Both the position numbers and the translations under genes were made by a program. Below, piece after piece: positions 1 to 13,105 of a stretch of 64,000 nucleotides of DNA; within the stretch, counting starts at the first letter, position 1; the number at the start of each line of letters is the position of its first letter. The notes beneath the pieces are model-generated. The model saw only the letters and a list, made by a program, of their open reading frames with translations. It made no database searches and was not told where the DNA came from. The stretch is from Sipunculus nudus (Eukaryota > Annelida > Sipuncula > Golfingiida > Sipunculidae). The stretch is taken from positions 1,352,001 through 1,416,000 of the forward strand of contig CM049320.1 in NCBI GenBank assembly GCA_026874595.1, given 5' to 3'.

Positions 1-489
1 AATTCTGAATATTATTCCTGAATATTATAACTGCTGAACAGAATAGTTTAGTACATAACATTTTGTAATATTGCCATCAACTTTTTTTCACTTATGCCTG
101 AATATTTTCTTTTAGATCTAACAGGATAACAGTGTTTTCTTCTGGTAAATCACACACAATTCCAATTTACTAACTATCGGTTATCTTTATCTTATGTGCA
201 AGGCTCAGTGCGATCTACAATTTTGCATCATGTGCACATGGTGTTAATCTTTTTTTTAAATAAATGTAGTAAATATTCTTTTGTAATTATATTTATAAAT
301 ACATGTAGGTAATATAAAATGTGTGCATTATGTAAGCAAATGAAGTATTTTAAGCAGTAACGGTAAATGCAAAGGCAATGTCAGCTAATTGGTAAGGATA
401 ATCTTACCATATCACCAAAGTAGCGGGTAAATTACAAACTGCACAAGTATCTGTCATCCACAATCACCACAGTACAAATATAGCATATC
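1..489. other. AT-rich DNA, nothing recognised
   Basis: No ORF with recognisable residues, no repeat seen elsewhere in the window. Confidence 0.5.
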
Positions 490-700
490 AAGGGGTAGGA
501 CGTCGCCTAGTGGTTACGGCTTTGGACATGGAAGTTGTAGGTCCCCACTTCGAACCCCGTTCAGTAGGGATGGTTAGAATCAGAAGTCAAGGAGAACCAC
601 TACAACCCTTCCCCTAGCAACACCGATTATAGAACCTTCATCGCCAGTGGAGAGAGCCGAGCGATTTTTACCACTCAGTACATTGAAAGAGACACAGGGT
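490..700 (+). repeat. tRNA-derived SINE
   Basis: CGCCTAGTGGTTACGG at about 505-522 is a polymerase III A box and ACTTCGAACCCC at 547-558 is a B box, spaced as in a tRNA head. The tail to about 700 is unrelated to tRNA and resembles SINE body sequence. Confidence 0.65.
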
Positions 701-839
701 TCAATTATTTGAAATAATCATGAATATTAAATTTCAGCACAGGATTCAACTAATACGTTTTTCCTTTCCATGTGCATGAAAAGGCAATTAAGCCCAATTA
801 TTATACCAAATAAAACCAGATTTCATTCACAGGGTCATT

Positions 840-2090
840 ATACTGACTTGAAACCCATATAAATGAATTTCTCGACCCCAAAAACCTAGAAATAGTGCAC
901 TTGCAATACATTCTAGGACAAATAACACCGCATATATTGATATTTCATAATCCAGCGGCCATCTTGTCCGCCATCTTGGATTTTGACCATGATATTCTGA
1001 ATTCCGCTTGGCCTCATATCTGGAAATACTGAGTTTGGTCTGGACTACTATTATTCAAAGTTTCATTCTTCTTTTATCTTTTACACAATTCTTTTATATA
1101 TGCAGCTTAACCGCTGACCTAATGGGAATATTACTCAACTCTTGTTATAAAAACAAATAATGAGTACCTGGAGAGGTTTTGAACCTCAACAATTGAATTT
1201 CTTGGCCCAAAAAACATATAAATAGAGTACTTGAAATGCTTTCTAGCGACATTATGACTCGAGTTATTGACATTTTTTAATCCGGCGGCCAAGATCCATC
1301 TTGGATTTTGGCCAAGATAATTTATTTTCAGCTTGGCCCTATATCTAAAATTCACCATTAAGCTCCAAAGAACAGTTTTGGAAACTTTCATGCTTCTTTC
1401 ATTTTTTGCACAATTCCTCCAAATATGGGGGCTTAACCGCTGGACTATAATCTTTTTAAATAAGCGAATTCTTGCCTTATAGGTGGGCCATGTTAAAGTC
1501 AGGTTATAAATCCATGTGTCAATCCAACCTGGAGTTTTCATCTGGAAACAAATTTGTGTGGATGGACGGATGAACAGACAGACAAAGAGGGTGATTACTA
1601 TAGGGCATCCACTTGTGATCCATAAACTCACCAGATTTTGGGACACTAGATGGAATTGCAGCTGAGAAACTGACATTATTGTTGTCATTTTACGGTAAAA
1701 AATATATAAAAATATTCGTAAAAATAAGAAAAAATACAGGTTGCGCCATCACGTTTCGAGTATACAAAACTAGTCATGGTCAATATTCAAGCCAAGTTTC
1801 ATGACAATCCATGCATTAATTATCAAGATATTGGAGGTTTTGAATCAAAGTTTTCATTATTATCGGGGGTTCTTACAAGCCCCATAGCTCGGAGGATATA
1901 GGTCACAGTGACCTAATTGCAGGTTTCCAAGGAAATTTTTTATTGACCTCTTTGGATGCTCACTAAGAAGTTTCTCGGCCCGGCAGTTACGATTTGTGCC
2001 TTGTTAACGGACGGCCGGACAGACGACTGACAAAGCGCTATTCCTATACCTCAGTTTACTCACAGTCAGCTAAGCTTAAAAAATCAGTAC
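840..2090 (+). repeat. Degraded pearl/Helentron-like dispersed repeat
   Basis: It contains the core-family tail AAATCCATGTGTCAATCCAAC, an ACAGACAG run, the GGTTGCGCCATC motif, CATAGCTCGGAGGATATAGG and the ACGG-rich end followed by CAGTCAGCTAAGCT. Each block recurs in the same order near 9.2-10.7 and 17.8-18.4 kb. The ORF at 1131-1688 (minus) is a shadow of this repeat. Confidence 0.65.
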
Positions 2091-3834
2091 AAGGTTTACA
2101 TTGATGTAGAAGACAATTTGTCTTAGATACTTCAGAAGTCACGTTCGCATCTATGGACGGTCGCATGCTTCACGTGATAATGCACTGTATTTCTTATTCG
2201 TTTTTCGTATTCGCTCTTCCTTTTCAGGAGCCCTGTCGAAGTTTGACTCGGACTAATTATACACAAAATTATTGTAAAATTAATGGCAACACATGTTTTA
2301 TTTTATCCATATATTTTACTTTGAGTGCTGGACATGATCATATTGCCCAATACAATGGTTCCTGGAGTAAATGGGCTTTACGGGCCATATTAACATAAAA
2401 CTATATACATGGAATATTGTATTCTGCTTAAAATATTAAGGTAACTGTCAATATTTCGTTCTATAGCTATTTGCTTAATAACACCAGTATAAAACCAGTG
2501 AAATGGAGAAAAAAATCCATTTTGCGCCGGGATGAATATATTAAAAGCATTGTACGCAGAAAAAACCTTTAAATGAATGTTGGTATTTAATCACTGGTTT
2601 TATCATGTAAACGGTTTTATAAAGTGGCACACTATTGAAGGTTTTGAAACCGTTAACAAACACACCTCAAGTTATGTATGCGGCTCATATGGTCGGGTTG
2701 TACTTAATAACATATTCACGTTTACTTGATATACCTTAGCTTTAACTTAGAGAGTGGGATTTTCCTGGTATCCAAAAAAAGCATGACAGTTCTTCCAGTT
2801 GCATCCGATGCTAATATATATGTGCACTCAAGCATGACCACTTGAACATGGAGGTATGTACAATACATCAATTTTTATACTACATGTATACCTTATATTA
2901 ATCATACCGGAGTCACTGTATTTGGTCTTTAACTGGTACACGGGCGTTTTTTTATATCTGGACAACACGCCAACATTTATGACTGTAATAAAACAGACTG
3001 GGGAGCGCCGTGTGTTTTATCTTCAAAGGCTATATATGACGTTATGACGTCTCCTTTAAATAGCTTTCCACATGGCACATGAATATAAATAAAACCAATG
3101 ACAGCTTTAGGTCAACACTAAAAAATGTCCGTGTTAACCGGGCTGAGAGCATAAACGTTTCTTTGTTGACATGTCACGAATCCATTCTCTCCTCGTAGAC
3201 ATTGAAACTTTTATTCTGATGTGTCACGAAAGAGCCTGAAGGATGTTTATATCTGTTAATTAAAAAAGGTTGTATTTTGCTGGTATTTTAAACTAAAGGT
3301 CATGTTGGGACAAGAAGGATATTGCTTGTAATATCCCTTACCGACCGAGAAGAGATACCATATTCAATCACAGTATTCAACATTTTTTAAAGTGTATATA
3401 TGGTCCGCATATTATGGTCAACCTCTCATGAATATAATACTAAAGAAATGGTTTCTCTGTGACCAGCCGTGACAAAGGTCATTCGTGTTATGTTCTGTCA
3501 CTTCATCAGGTTTTCATCTTTCTCCGCTTTTGACAGCAGGTGGGCGGTAATAGATGCTTTTCATGACCACTTTAGAGGGACCGTGACTTCAGGTTTCCCT
3601 CAGCTATACCTATCTCTGAATATTCGTTGTTCTTTTACTAAGTTTGGCCATGGTATATATTAACGTGTAGAATACCCCTATTTATGGAGTTATGAAACAG
3701 GTTTATAAGGGTTGGAGTTTACGTTTTGATAACACCGACGATGTTAGCCTCATCCGACTTAACACTTTGCCTTTCTTTTCTTTCGGGGTTGGTCATTTTT
3801 ATAGCTTTCCTCGGCTCCCTGGGGATAATAAAAC
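2091..3834. other. Unannotated AT-rich DNA
   Basis: Small ORFs (2153-2398, 2856-3047, 3469-3663, 3692-3907 on +) have no domain-like composition and no convincing splice context. I see no gene. Confidence 0.5.
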
Positions 3835-4025
3835 CCAAACAGGCACTGATAGTTATTCGTTCTACCTAACCTGCCGCCCATCCAGTACCCATTTACACCT
3901 GGGATGAGAGGTGTAGTTAAGTCTTTGGCTAGGAGTCTTATCGCAGACGGCCAGAACGGGACGCGAACCCATTACCTTGCGGTCAGATGTTCAGTGTCCT
4001 AATAATAACGCCATCACACAGCTAT
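3835..4025 (-). repeat. tRNA-derived SINE head, minus strand
   Basis: On the minus strand GGGTTCGCGTCCC (near 3957-3969) is a strong B box, preceded by an anticodon-arm-like ACATCTGACCGCAAGGT. The A box is degraded. Confidence 0.45.
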
Positions 4026-7000
4026 AAGATGAAAACGGTCAGTTGTAATTCTGAATCCGTGCAATTATAAAATTCGGTGTTTTTTTTAAGTCACGGACTG
4101 AAACCCACATTTATGCCTACTAGTTTTTAAATACTTGAATTATATTTAAATATATGTATAAATATAGATCATTTAAACATGAGTTCATGTATATGGGTAT
4201 GAGTTTGATTTCGCAAACATTCAGTCATCTTTTTTTAAAATTATTATACATATTTTGCCATATTTTCATTCATTAATCATTAATAATATTCATATTGCAT
4301 CAAATGTTTTATAGTTGAGTGCTATCAGTGCCTTTTTATGCTGACTGGTGAACGTTAATTACAAGCTTATAGAGTTTTAAAATATCCAATAAATATGCCC
4401 TGACCCGGCTTTTAATTACCTAACTCGTAACAATCTAAAAAAAGTGCATTATTACTCTAATTACCGTCTTCCAAGTAAATATGAAATATTAAACTTCTGA
4501 GCAGGACACTGACGCAAAGTTGTATAACTGCCTTGTAACCATAAAGGAATTTACTAATATTTTAATCTCGACATGTAGATAACGTCTTTTAAAACAACGA
4601 CTGTGACACGGCAACACGAGCCACATGAATTTTAAACCACAAAGGTGTTTTTTTTTATCTGTGATCTGTATTTTACGATTTATTTGTCATTTTCCACTGA
4701 GAGAAAACAGAACCGTAAATAGTCCAAGACCGCTGGTACAATATCGCACATAGTAATAAGCAAACTACGAAAGTCAGGCCGGAACCCGGTGATGTATACA
4801 CTGAACAATCGTTTTTATTTCGAAGATAAGCAGACGAAAAGCAGAAACCAAACAGAAAAGCTCCTGATACGCGTCTGTTAGTACATTAAAAACACTTACC
4901 TGATAATGATTCCACAGGTATATGGTTAATACATGTTTAATGATAGTGTTAACTATATCCGGAGTTTATCTCCAGAGCCGTGAAGCAGCAAAACCAATTC
5001 TCTATCGGTGATGCTCGTTGGAGGGCGGACCTTAACAGAAACAGTACACGCGCATCAACCTGTTGACATATAACTCTTTTTGAAACAACTGGTGCGTGAC
5101 CTGACCGAATTATACTCCAACGATAGTTGGTATATATAATTAAGTTTCCTCGTGACACAATAAACGGATTATGCATGTCATTTTACCAGACTTTAACCCA
5201 TTTTCTACCAAGTTTTTTTTAAAATAAAACAGCTGAGGGTGAACAGAGTCGTGTTTTGAGTTATCTTGTAGTCTATAATTAGCTTCATTACAGGAGGCAT
5301 TTGTATCGCAGACTCTAATGGAAAACTGAGGGATCGTATATCGTGAGGTCAAACCTTCTCTGCAGACCTAATACATAACGGACATACCTTTATAACCTTT
5401 ACAATCGGGGAATATTTATAAACAACACAAGTAATGATCTGGGGATGCTTGTTTAACGTATTAATATATAATCTATGGATATTCGTGCATTACGAAAGAT
5501 TGATAGCAATGTGTCTTGCAATTTGTATTAATAAAATATTTTTAGACTGAAAGATCTTTCAATGTGACGGAAAACAATTGTTGAAAAAAAAAAGAAAACA
5601 ATCTGCTGGTAGAGTGAAAGCAAACCTCTCTAGAAAATATAGAATAAATCCACTGTATGCTTTGTACTTATAACAAAACCCAATATCTGGGAATGGGGAC
5701 ACTGGGTAATTATAATTTACACTGTATGTCACTGTATGTATCACGGGCCAACAATGTATGAGGACAGAAAGGGAAGAATAGGGTTTTGTAATATACAGGT
5801 CTGTATTACATCACAGGCAGAAGAAGAGCCGTGGCGGATCAAGAAATTCGGAAACCGGGGGTGGGGGGGGGGGGGGGGGGGGAGGTAAGCGGTTGATGCA
5901 AGGTAGAAAGATGTTATATATATATATGTGACAGGACGGGTCAGACGTAATCACAATTACAGTAATTCTGTAAGCTTGGGACAAACAATGACTGTATTAT
6001 ATTACTCTGTAATTTGTCATGTTCTACTCATGTTATTATTCCTGTTGTAACGGTTTATATCAATCGTAATTTTGGTCCAAATTGATGGTATAGTGGCCCA
6101 GACTGAGGTATATGCCTTGGTTTGCTTCAGGTGGAGAGCGATTAGTCAAACGCGCTGCTGTTACCTTAGATTCGTCAACTTTGACCTCGCAATTAACTAA
6201 ATTTTATATGTATATCTGAAGCTTGATTATTCCTAGGTACCTAGATATTCGTTTTTTTTATATCCTGTAATGTTTAAACATAATTTCAGTTATCTCACGA
6301 ACTGTACCGTATGTTTGTTTAACCCGCTAATTAAAAAAAATAATGGCATGCGTCTTGTCTTGCCGCCAACATGATTAACCAACGTCACTTGGCAGCAAGT
6401 CAGTCAAAGTGTTGTGTTGCGTTTTTTAATATATGTGTATATATTTTCTGTATATTGAGATATTATTAGTAACAGTGTCGTGCAGTAGTTTCAGTAACGT
6501 AGAATTATTACAACTGTCGGATATTAACAATTGTATAATTATACTTTATTAATAGTAAATCTCGCATAGATTGGTGTTTTGAGTATATACGCTGATAATA
6601 AGATAAACCAACGACAGTTTTTATTGATTTAATGGTCAGCAACTAATATTCGTGGTCATCAACCAATATTCATGCTGAATTCTGTTACTTTTTGTACATA
6701 TCGTATGTTATTATATTTTGTGACTTGGCAGTGAGTCAGTCAAAATGTTATGTTGCGTTTTATAGGTATCGCAATGAAGGGAGTTCCACCAACGTGTTGT
6801 TGTAGTGCAGCCTACAAATGTTTATCATAATTATTAGATCCATTATTATATATGTTTTTACCTCAGCGTGGGCATTACTGTTGCACCGTGCCGTGTACCA
6901 AGAGATATACAACTATTATAATGTAAAATTAAGAATCTTCTGTTTGGTGCGCTGTTTCGAGCTGTTTTTGCCCTCTTCTCAAACTTCTGTATCAGTAATT

Positions 7001-7434
7001 TCTTCGGCTTGGTTGTGATATTTCGTCCGAGACGGACTGGGACATCGGGGAGCACCTCGGCCTTCGCATCCAGACAGACATCCGAAAACTCCCGCTCGTC
7101 TACTAGGATAGGCCAGGGATCTACCTATAGTCCTTTTGCACCTTGACAGGGTGCACTGACCATTCCTATGATGCCTTGCTGTAAGACTTCTTCTTTTATC
7201 TGCATCACAGAAACAACCCCTAAAACAATGTCCACTTGTTGTTACGTACGTTGTAATATAATTTGCGACTAGAGTATGAAATATCTTGAACCATTCTATA
7301 TTTCAAGGTCATGTGATAACCAGAATACGGGTAGTCGACGAGCGACTACGTGTATCCGCCTAAATCAGAGTGGAACGGGTGAAGTGAGGCATGGATTTAG
7401 TGGCAAGGAGAAATAGAGTGAGGTGTGTTGCATA
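4026..7434. other. Unannotated AT-rich DNA with a poly-G tract and a short direct repeat
   Basis: Poly-G lies at about 5860-5882. A ~38-bp block, ACTTGGCAG..AGTCAGTCAAA followed by TGTTGCGTTTT, occurs at 6388-6426 and again at 6722-6760, suggesting two degraded copies of one repeat. No gene recognised. Confidence 0.5.
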
Positions 7435-7890
7435 TTAGCATGGATGTCTGCAGTCGAAATGTGTATGTAGGTTGCGCCACCTACCACAAATCCAGAAAGC
7501 TGTCCAAGTTGTATACATATGCAAAATTTTAGGCAGAAAAGTCAAGCTACTACAGAGATGAGTGATTTTAGCCAACGGCAGACAAACAGACAGACGCTGT
7601 GCAAAAATGTTTACAGGTGGCCCCTCCTGTATAATAAAGAGCCATGTGAGATCTATACCCATTCAAAATTTTGGCCCAAACGGTCAAACGGTTCCCGAGA
7701 TATGAGCTTGGATGCCTGCAGCATAAACTAGAATGTAGGTTGCGCCAACTGTCATAAAATCAAGAAAGCTGTCCAGGATGTATAAAACTGCAAAATTCTA
7801 GGCAGACATGTAAAACCACTGCCGAGATATGGGTGATATTATCCCACGGCAGACAAACAGACGGACGCTGTGCAAAAACCGCTTAGTCAA
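7435..7890. repeat. Two copies of a ~275-bp dispersed repeat module
   Basis: The segments beginning GTAGGTTGCGCCA at about 7467 and 7736 share AGAAAGCTGTCCA, GCAAAATT, ACGGCAGACAAACAGAC and GACGCTGTGCAAAAA. They end in tetranucleotide-like ACAGAC runs. No coding content. Confidence 0.6.
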
Positions 7891-9511
7891 TTGCAGCTAA
7901 GATGTTCCTCAGGGTATAACCCAAACAACTGGAAGAAAAGTTACAAATGTGTCTTCATAATAATGGCAGCGGTATGCAGAATTTATTAAGAAACTGGGGA
8001 CCCATGGGTCTCGACGCTCAGCTGCATTTGTCTATAAGGACATATGTTTATGTGGTTTTCCAAAATATTGGTCATGTGATCAGTTTAAAGCCAACCTGTC
8101 TACCCCAACTGGAGTTATCATCCATAAAGTAATTTGTGAATGGATGGGCCCTGTTACCTTAACCTTTGACCTTGTGACCCCTAAATCAAATGGAAACTTC
8201 CCCTATTGGCAGGTGCACCAAATGTTGATGATGGAAGGATTGAATTGAAAAGTTTGGCTTAAAATGCATCCACAATCTTTCTAAAGTAGTGGGTCCTGCG
8301 ACCTTGACCTTTGATCTCATGAACCAGAATCAACAGTTCTTACTTTAGTGGTGGGCCATATATATGAATCAAGTTTGAAACCAATATTTCAAACCAAACT
8401 GGTGTTATCATCTGGAAACTAATATGTGGATAGATGGCCCCATGACCTTGATCTTGACCTTGTGACCCCAAAAATCCATAAGTAACTTCCACTATTGGCA
8501 GGTGAGCAACATCTAGAAGATAGAAGGTTTGGGACAGAAAGTTTGGCTAAAAATACATCAACAACCTTTTTAAAGAAGTGGGTCCTGTGACCTTGACCTT
8601 TGGCCTTATGACCCCAAAATCAAAAGGGTTCTTACATTATTGGCGGGTCTTATATAAGTCAAAATTGAATAATCCAAACTGGATTTATCATCCAGAAACA
8701 AATATGTGGACAGATGGGCCCCGGTGACCATGACCTTTGACCTTATGACCCCAAAATCAATCAGGTTCTTCCCCTATTGGCAGCTCAGCTATATGTGCAA
8801 GATGGAAGGTTTGGGATAAAAAGTTTGGTTTAAAATGCATCCACAATCTTTCATAAGAAGTGGGATCTGTGACCTTGACTTTTGACCGTTGGACCCCAAA
8901 ATCGACACGGTTTTTACTTTAGTAGTGAGTCATATATAAGTTAAGTTTGAAACCAATATGTCAAACTAAAATGCAGTTATCATTTGGAAACTAATTTGTG
9001 TACAGATGGTCCCTGTTACCTTGATTTTTGACCTTGTGACCCCAAATTCATTTATGCTCTCCCCATACTGGCAAGTAAGCTAAATACGCAAAATGGAAAG
9101 TTTAGGATGAAAAGCTTGGCTAAGAATTCAGCCATAATATTTTTAAATAAATGAGTCCTGTGACCTTGACCTTTGCCCTCGTGACCCCAAAATCATATAG
9201 GTTCTTGCTTTACTGGTGGGCCATACCTAAGTCAAGTTTGAAATCCATGTGTCAATACAACCTGGAGTTAACCTCTGGAAACAAATTTGTGTGGATGGAC
9301 GGATGGACAGACAGACAGCTAAACAGACAGACAGACAGGGTGATAACTTTATGGCATCCACTTGTGATCAATAAACACACCAGGTGTTGGGACACTAGAC
9401 AGGGGCGTAGCCAGATGGGGGCCGCAGGGGGCCATGCCCCTCCACCCCCCCCCCCCCTGTCGCATCCAGTATTCGCCGTCCTTTCGGAATGTCAGTTAAT
9501 CTAATAATAAT

Positions 9512-9517
9512 ATAGAC

Positions 9518-9565
<48 letters not shown>

Positions 9566-9571
9566 TATATT

Positions 9572-9615
<44 letters not shown>
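9512..9615. repeat. (AT)n microsatellite, interrupted
   Basis: Nearly pure TA dinucleotides with TATATT interruptions, inside the 9400-10418 insertion. A second tract is at 10286-10338. Confidence 0.9.
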
Positions 9616-9619
<4 letters not shown>

Positions 9620-9872
9620 TATATTTGCATTAAATTGCCTTTGCTATCAGTGGCGGATCCAGTGGGGGGCGCCTTCGGCGCGCGGCCCCCTGTTGAGCTG
9701 CAATATCTCTCATTTTATCAAATATCCCTATTTTCGTTATTAATTTTCGTTTTCACATTTTTCTTTATTAATTATCAATTAGATTTTATTAAAGTTATCT
9801 GGAGTTTATTACTTTCAAATTGATTAGTTGAGTATAAGGATATTTATGAACAGCTGCAGAACAACTGCAGAA

Positions 9873-9995
9873 CAACAGGCCCTGGTTTGGGTCGACCGTG
9901 AACAATCTCACGGCTCTGGTGATACCGGTACTCGAACTCGCGGTCTGTGCTCTTAGGAGTCCTGTACGTGTGCTGTCGAGACCACGGATCCCGGT
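9873..9995 (-). repeat. tRNA-derived SINE head, minus strand, inside a larger insertion
   Basis: The minus strand reads GGTCTCGACAGCACACG and then CGCGAGTTCGAGTACCGG, which resemble a tRNA-like D-arm and B box. It lies within the 9400-10418 element. Confidence 0.45.
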
Positions 9996-10279
9996 AAAAT
10001 GCAAAGTTTAACATAGCACCTCAACATATCAGTTTTTTCACTCCAACCACTACATTTAAAAAATAATATTTTGCAACTTTGCGCCATTGACTTCTTTAAA
10101 ATGACTGAAATTTTATATCCTAATTTTGAAGAAATATAAATATATAATATTGAACTTCTCTACAATTTTACTAACGTAAAGACTTAAGGAAACAGTTTTT
10201 CGGGAACAGGAAATCCTCATTTTTTTGGTGAAAATTGCCTCAAATTGTCCTCTTTACATTGCATATTAAAACAAATCCG

Positions 10280-10341
<62 letters not shown>

Positions 10342-10859
10342 GTTATATATACACGAATATATACCTGTTTTCATAGTGCCCATATTAGCGCCCTCCCTCA
10401 ATCCTGGCTACGCCACTGCTAGATGTAATTACAGCTGAGAAACTGACTGTTGTTGTCATTTTATAGTAAAAAAAATAGAAAAATATTCGTTTAAATAGCA
10501 AAAAATACAGGTGGCGCCACCACTATTTGGGAACAGACAAAACTAGTCATGGTCAATATTCAAGGCAAGATTCATGACAATTCATGCATTCATTATCAAG
10601 ATATTGGAGGTTTTGTATTATATTTTTGATTATTCTAGGGGGTACTTTCAAGCCCCATAGCTCGGAGGATATAGGTCACAGTGAGACAAAGTGCCATTTC
10701 TATACCTCAGTTGACTTACAGTCAGCTGAGCTAAAAAACAACGAATGAAAATAAATAAACTATGTATTACATAAATCTAATGATCAATCTAAAAAATGAG
10801 ATCAATAAAAATATTGTAAGTCCTACTGTATTCTAAATTCATTTTATTTGCACTTTTCA

Positions 10860-13105
10860 CCCATATTTGTCACGTAAGCTAGCAAAGATTAAAACATAAC
10901 GCCTATGAATTTCTCTTAGAGCGATACATCAAAACATGACCATGGAAAAGTTCAAGCCAGCTTGTATGTCTAAAATTGGAGAAAAAAAAACCATTGTGTG
11001 TTAGGTAAAAAGGATCACGACCAAACAACAGGTTAATGTCCTGTCGACAGTAGTGTGTAAATATATGATTTTAAAGATGCAACTAACTGATTTTTTGGTA
11101 TATCCTAGATTTGACAGTAAATGTTTATACCATATGAGTTTGGTGAGATTCTGGTGACATTTTGATCCACTCTTGATCAAGGGTTTGTCATTTTCGTCAT
11201 CAGCAAGAGGCACCGGGAGAGCACATTTCCCTCTCGTACCCGTCTGGTTCAGCCAGGTATGCCGGTTGCATACGTGATAGAGAACTGTGACCCACTGTTC
11301 CTGCAACCGATAAATCATGACAAAATTATACCTACAGAATACACATTGCTCACTATATATTCAGAATCGAATCTTCCAGTATTATTTCAGAATACGATTT
11401 TTCTGAAGTTGTAATAGAAGTTTATATTTCATAAGGTTCTTACTCACGGGTAACTTGCTGATACAATTTAATTTCCCCTTTCTTTGAGGCGTTCCTCATT
11501 TATCTCGCAACGCATTGCTCTGTGCCACAAATGGTTCCTTATCGATGGTATCCATGGCAAAATGTCCATGCATCCTTTCTCACTTCCAGGCTGCAGTTGT
11601 AATTAAGACAAATAGTGTTGTGGGTTTCCGAAAAAAATCATAAGTGCAACGTTTATAAGCTATCACATTTCAAACCCGTATATACACGAAAGCACACTAT
11701 ATATTCAATGTGCAAGAGCATTTTTTTTAGTTTCTCTCATCAGAAGCTGTCTACCATCTTTGTTACACATGCAGAAATAAAATATTGCAGACCACATTTA
11801 AAATAATATAGTAATCTTACAGCAATAAGCTTCTTTGTCAAGTTCTTACTGACGTGCCAGACAAACTCGTGAGTTATGTCTTTGAACCGTTCATTTTTTT
11901 CTGAAAACAAATATATAGAACATCCTAATATTGAGTAAAAGTTTAGTTAATTGCAAGTCAGTTTACAGTGTCTGCTTTATATTACGATGATTTGTTCTGT
12001 TTCAATAGGAGCTTTCTGTACAATCAGTGAAACCGATGTTAATAATATATATAATAATATTGAAACTAGGTAAGTGGAAATGGACAAAGATTATATTTCT
12101 TTGGACTAGATATTGCCGTGACAGATGTACGTACTCATAAGAGCTTTGATCTGAACATGAGAATCTGTCAGTATTTCATCGATCTTAACTCTCTTTGAGA
12201 CCTATGTGAATGTGTCAAAGAAACCGAATTTTTCCATGTTCGGGCTCCGTCCCGATGCTTGACGCACATCCACAACACGAACTGCCACGACTTTCTTGGA
12301 GTCCTGGTCCATCATAGAGTACGTGCTTTACTGCGCGTTGTGACCTGGGGAGTCGTTGCGGCCATCCCCTTCCAGCTGCATGCAGGTCTTCCCCTCAAAC
12401 AGTTCATCCTGCATGTTTTCCCAGTGTGCCTTCACAGCAGGGAAAACATACTGTCTCTGAATCCTGAAAGAATGATGTAAAAGACATGTAACACTAATAA
12501 AATGAATAATACTATCTATAAAGATGAAAATGAAGCGCCTGGTAAATAAATCACGCAGTTAAATATATTTTTTTTACTTTAATTGTAATACACAGAGCCC
12601 AACTCGCCTGTAAAATTACTTTCACCAACAAATCCAAGATTAAGGAATTTCGCCATCAGGGCAACCTTTGCATAATTGTTTCCAGACAGTACCAGGCAAG
12701 ATGTAATAAACAGGTTCCTCGCACACATTTTTTAAAACCTTGGCTGTGATGCCCAGCTGCCAACATGCTGCTTGTTCGCCTTGCATGTCCAGGTGACGTC
12801 AAGAGACGAGGCACCACATTTTCGGCAGGTCTTTCAAGTAGCCAGCTGAACCAACTCGACAATGCTGGTGATGTCCTCGTCGGCAACCAGAGTATCCTTT
12901 CTGAAAAAAGGACGTGAAATATGCTGTGAAGACCTACTCAAGCAGGTTAAACCTGATATCTCATCCAAAATTGAACATACACTTGTTTTATCAAACTAGG
13001 CACACGTGAACATGTAAAGTTGTACATTTGTTATCATTCATTAAAATACTATTACCCATTTGTTCTTCTTCATCACAGTCAACCAAGTCGTCCATCTGCT
13101 GTGGT
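10860..13105 (-). pseudogene. Decayed multi-exon DDE transposase gene (possibly Kolobok-like)
   Basis: Read on the minus strand, pieces in the right order match a transposase-like family common in aquatic animals. They are an acidic exon at 13056-13105 (DDLVDCDEEEQ); 12640-12900 with CRKCGASS and then LVLSGNNYAKVALMAKFLN; about 12120-12463 with RQYVFPAVKAHW, the hallmark GDGRNDSPGHNAQ and then EILTDSHVQIKALM; 11821-11900 with VWHVSKNLTKKL; about 11480-11590 with DILPWIPSIRNHLWH; 11001-11318 with VLYHVCNRHTWL; and about 10870-10975 with LELFHGHVLMYRSKR. Several pieces have good acceptor or donor signals. In-frame stops occur after VQLAT, after NAQ, after DTFT and in the last segment. GDGR...DSPG, TDSH and the DVWH-like box are plausible DDE-core landmarks. 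The order of motifs is secure; the superfamily name is a memory-based guess. Confidence 0.65.

Larger units (their letters stand above)
9400..10418. mobile_element. Non-autonomous DNA transposon with CTAGA target duplication
   Basis: It starts CAGGGGCGTAGCCAG and ends CTGGCTACGCCACTG, a 15-bp inverted repeat with one mismatch. CTAGA flanks it at 9395-9399 and 10419-10423. The same repeat without insertion is present at 17961-17975 and about 1643-1655 (GGGACACTAGATG), which confirms the limits. Inside are a poly-C tract, two long (AT)n tracts, a second CAGTGGCGGATCCAG end-like string at 9649 and a SINE head. No transposase is seen. The ends look hAT-like, but an 8-bp duplication is absent. Confidence 0.75.
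8130..10740 (+). repeat. Pearl-like core array with 3' end, interrupted by the 9400 insertion
   Basis: About eight ~140-bp modules (8130-9290), each with a GTGACCTTGACCTTTGACC-type block and a WWRTGCATCCACAATC block, lead into an ACAGACAG run and the 3' end at 10420-10740. That end includes GGTGGCGCCACC (10510-10521) and the terminal CAGTCAGCTGAGCTAA. Confidence 0.75.

Noticed and set aside
490-560. Functional tRNA gene
   Set aside because: A and B boxes are present, but the acceptor and anticodon stems do not pair and the sequence continues into a SINE body.
1131-1688. 185-residue minus-strand ORF
   Set aside because: It lies wholly in a dispersed pearl-like repeat, and equivalent copies near 9.3 and 17.8 kb do not keep the frame.
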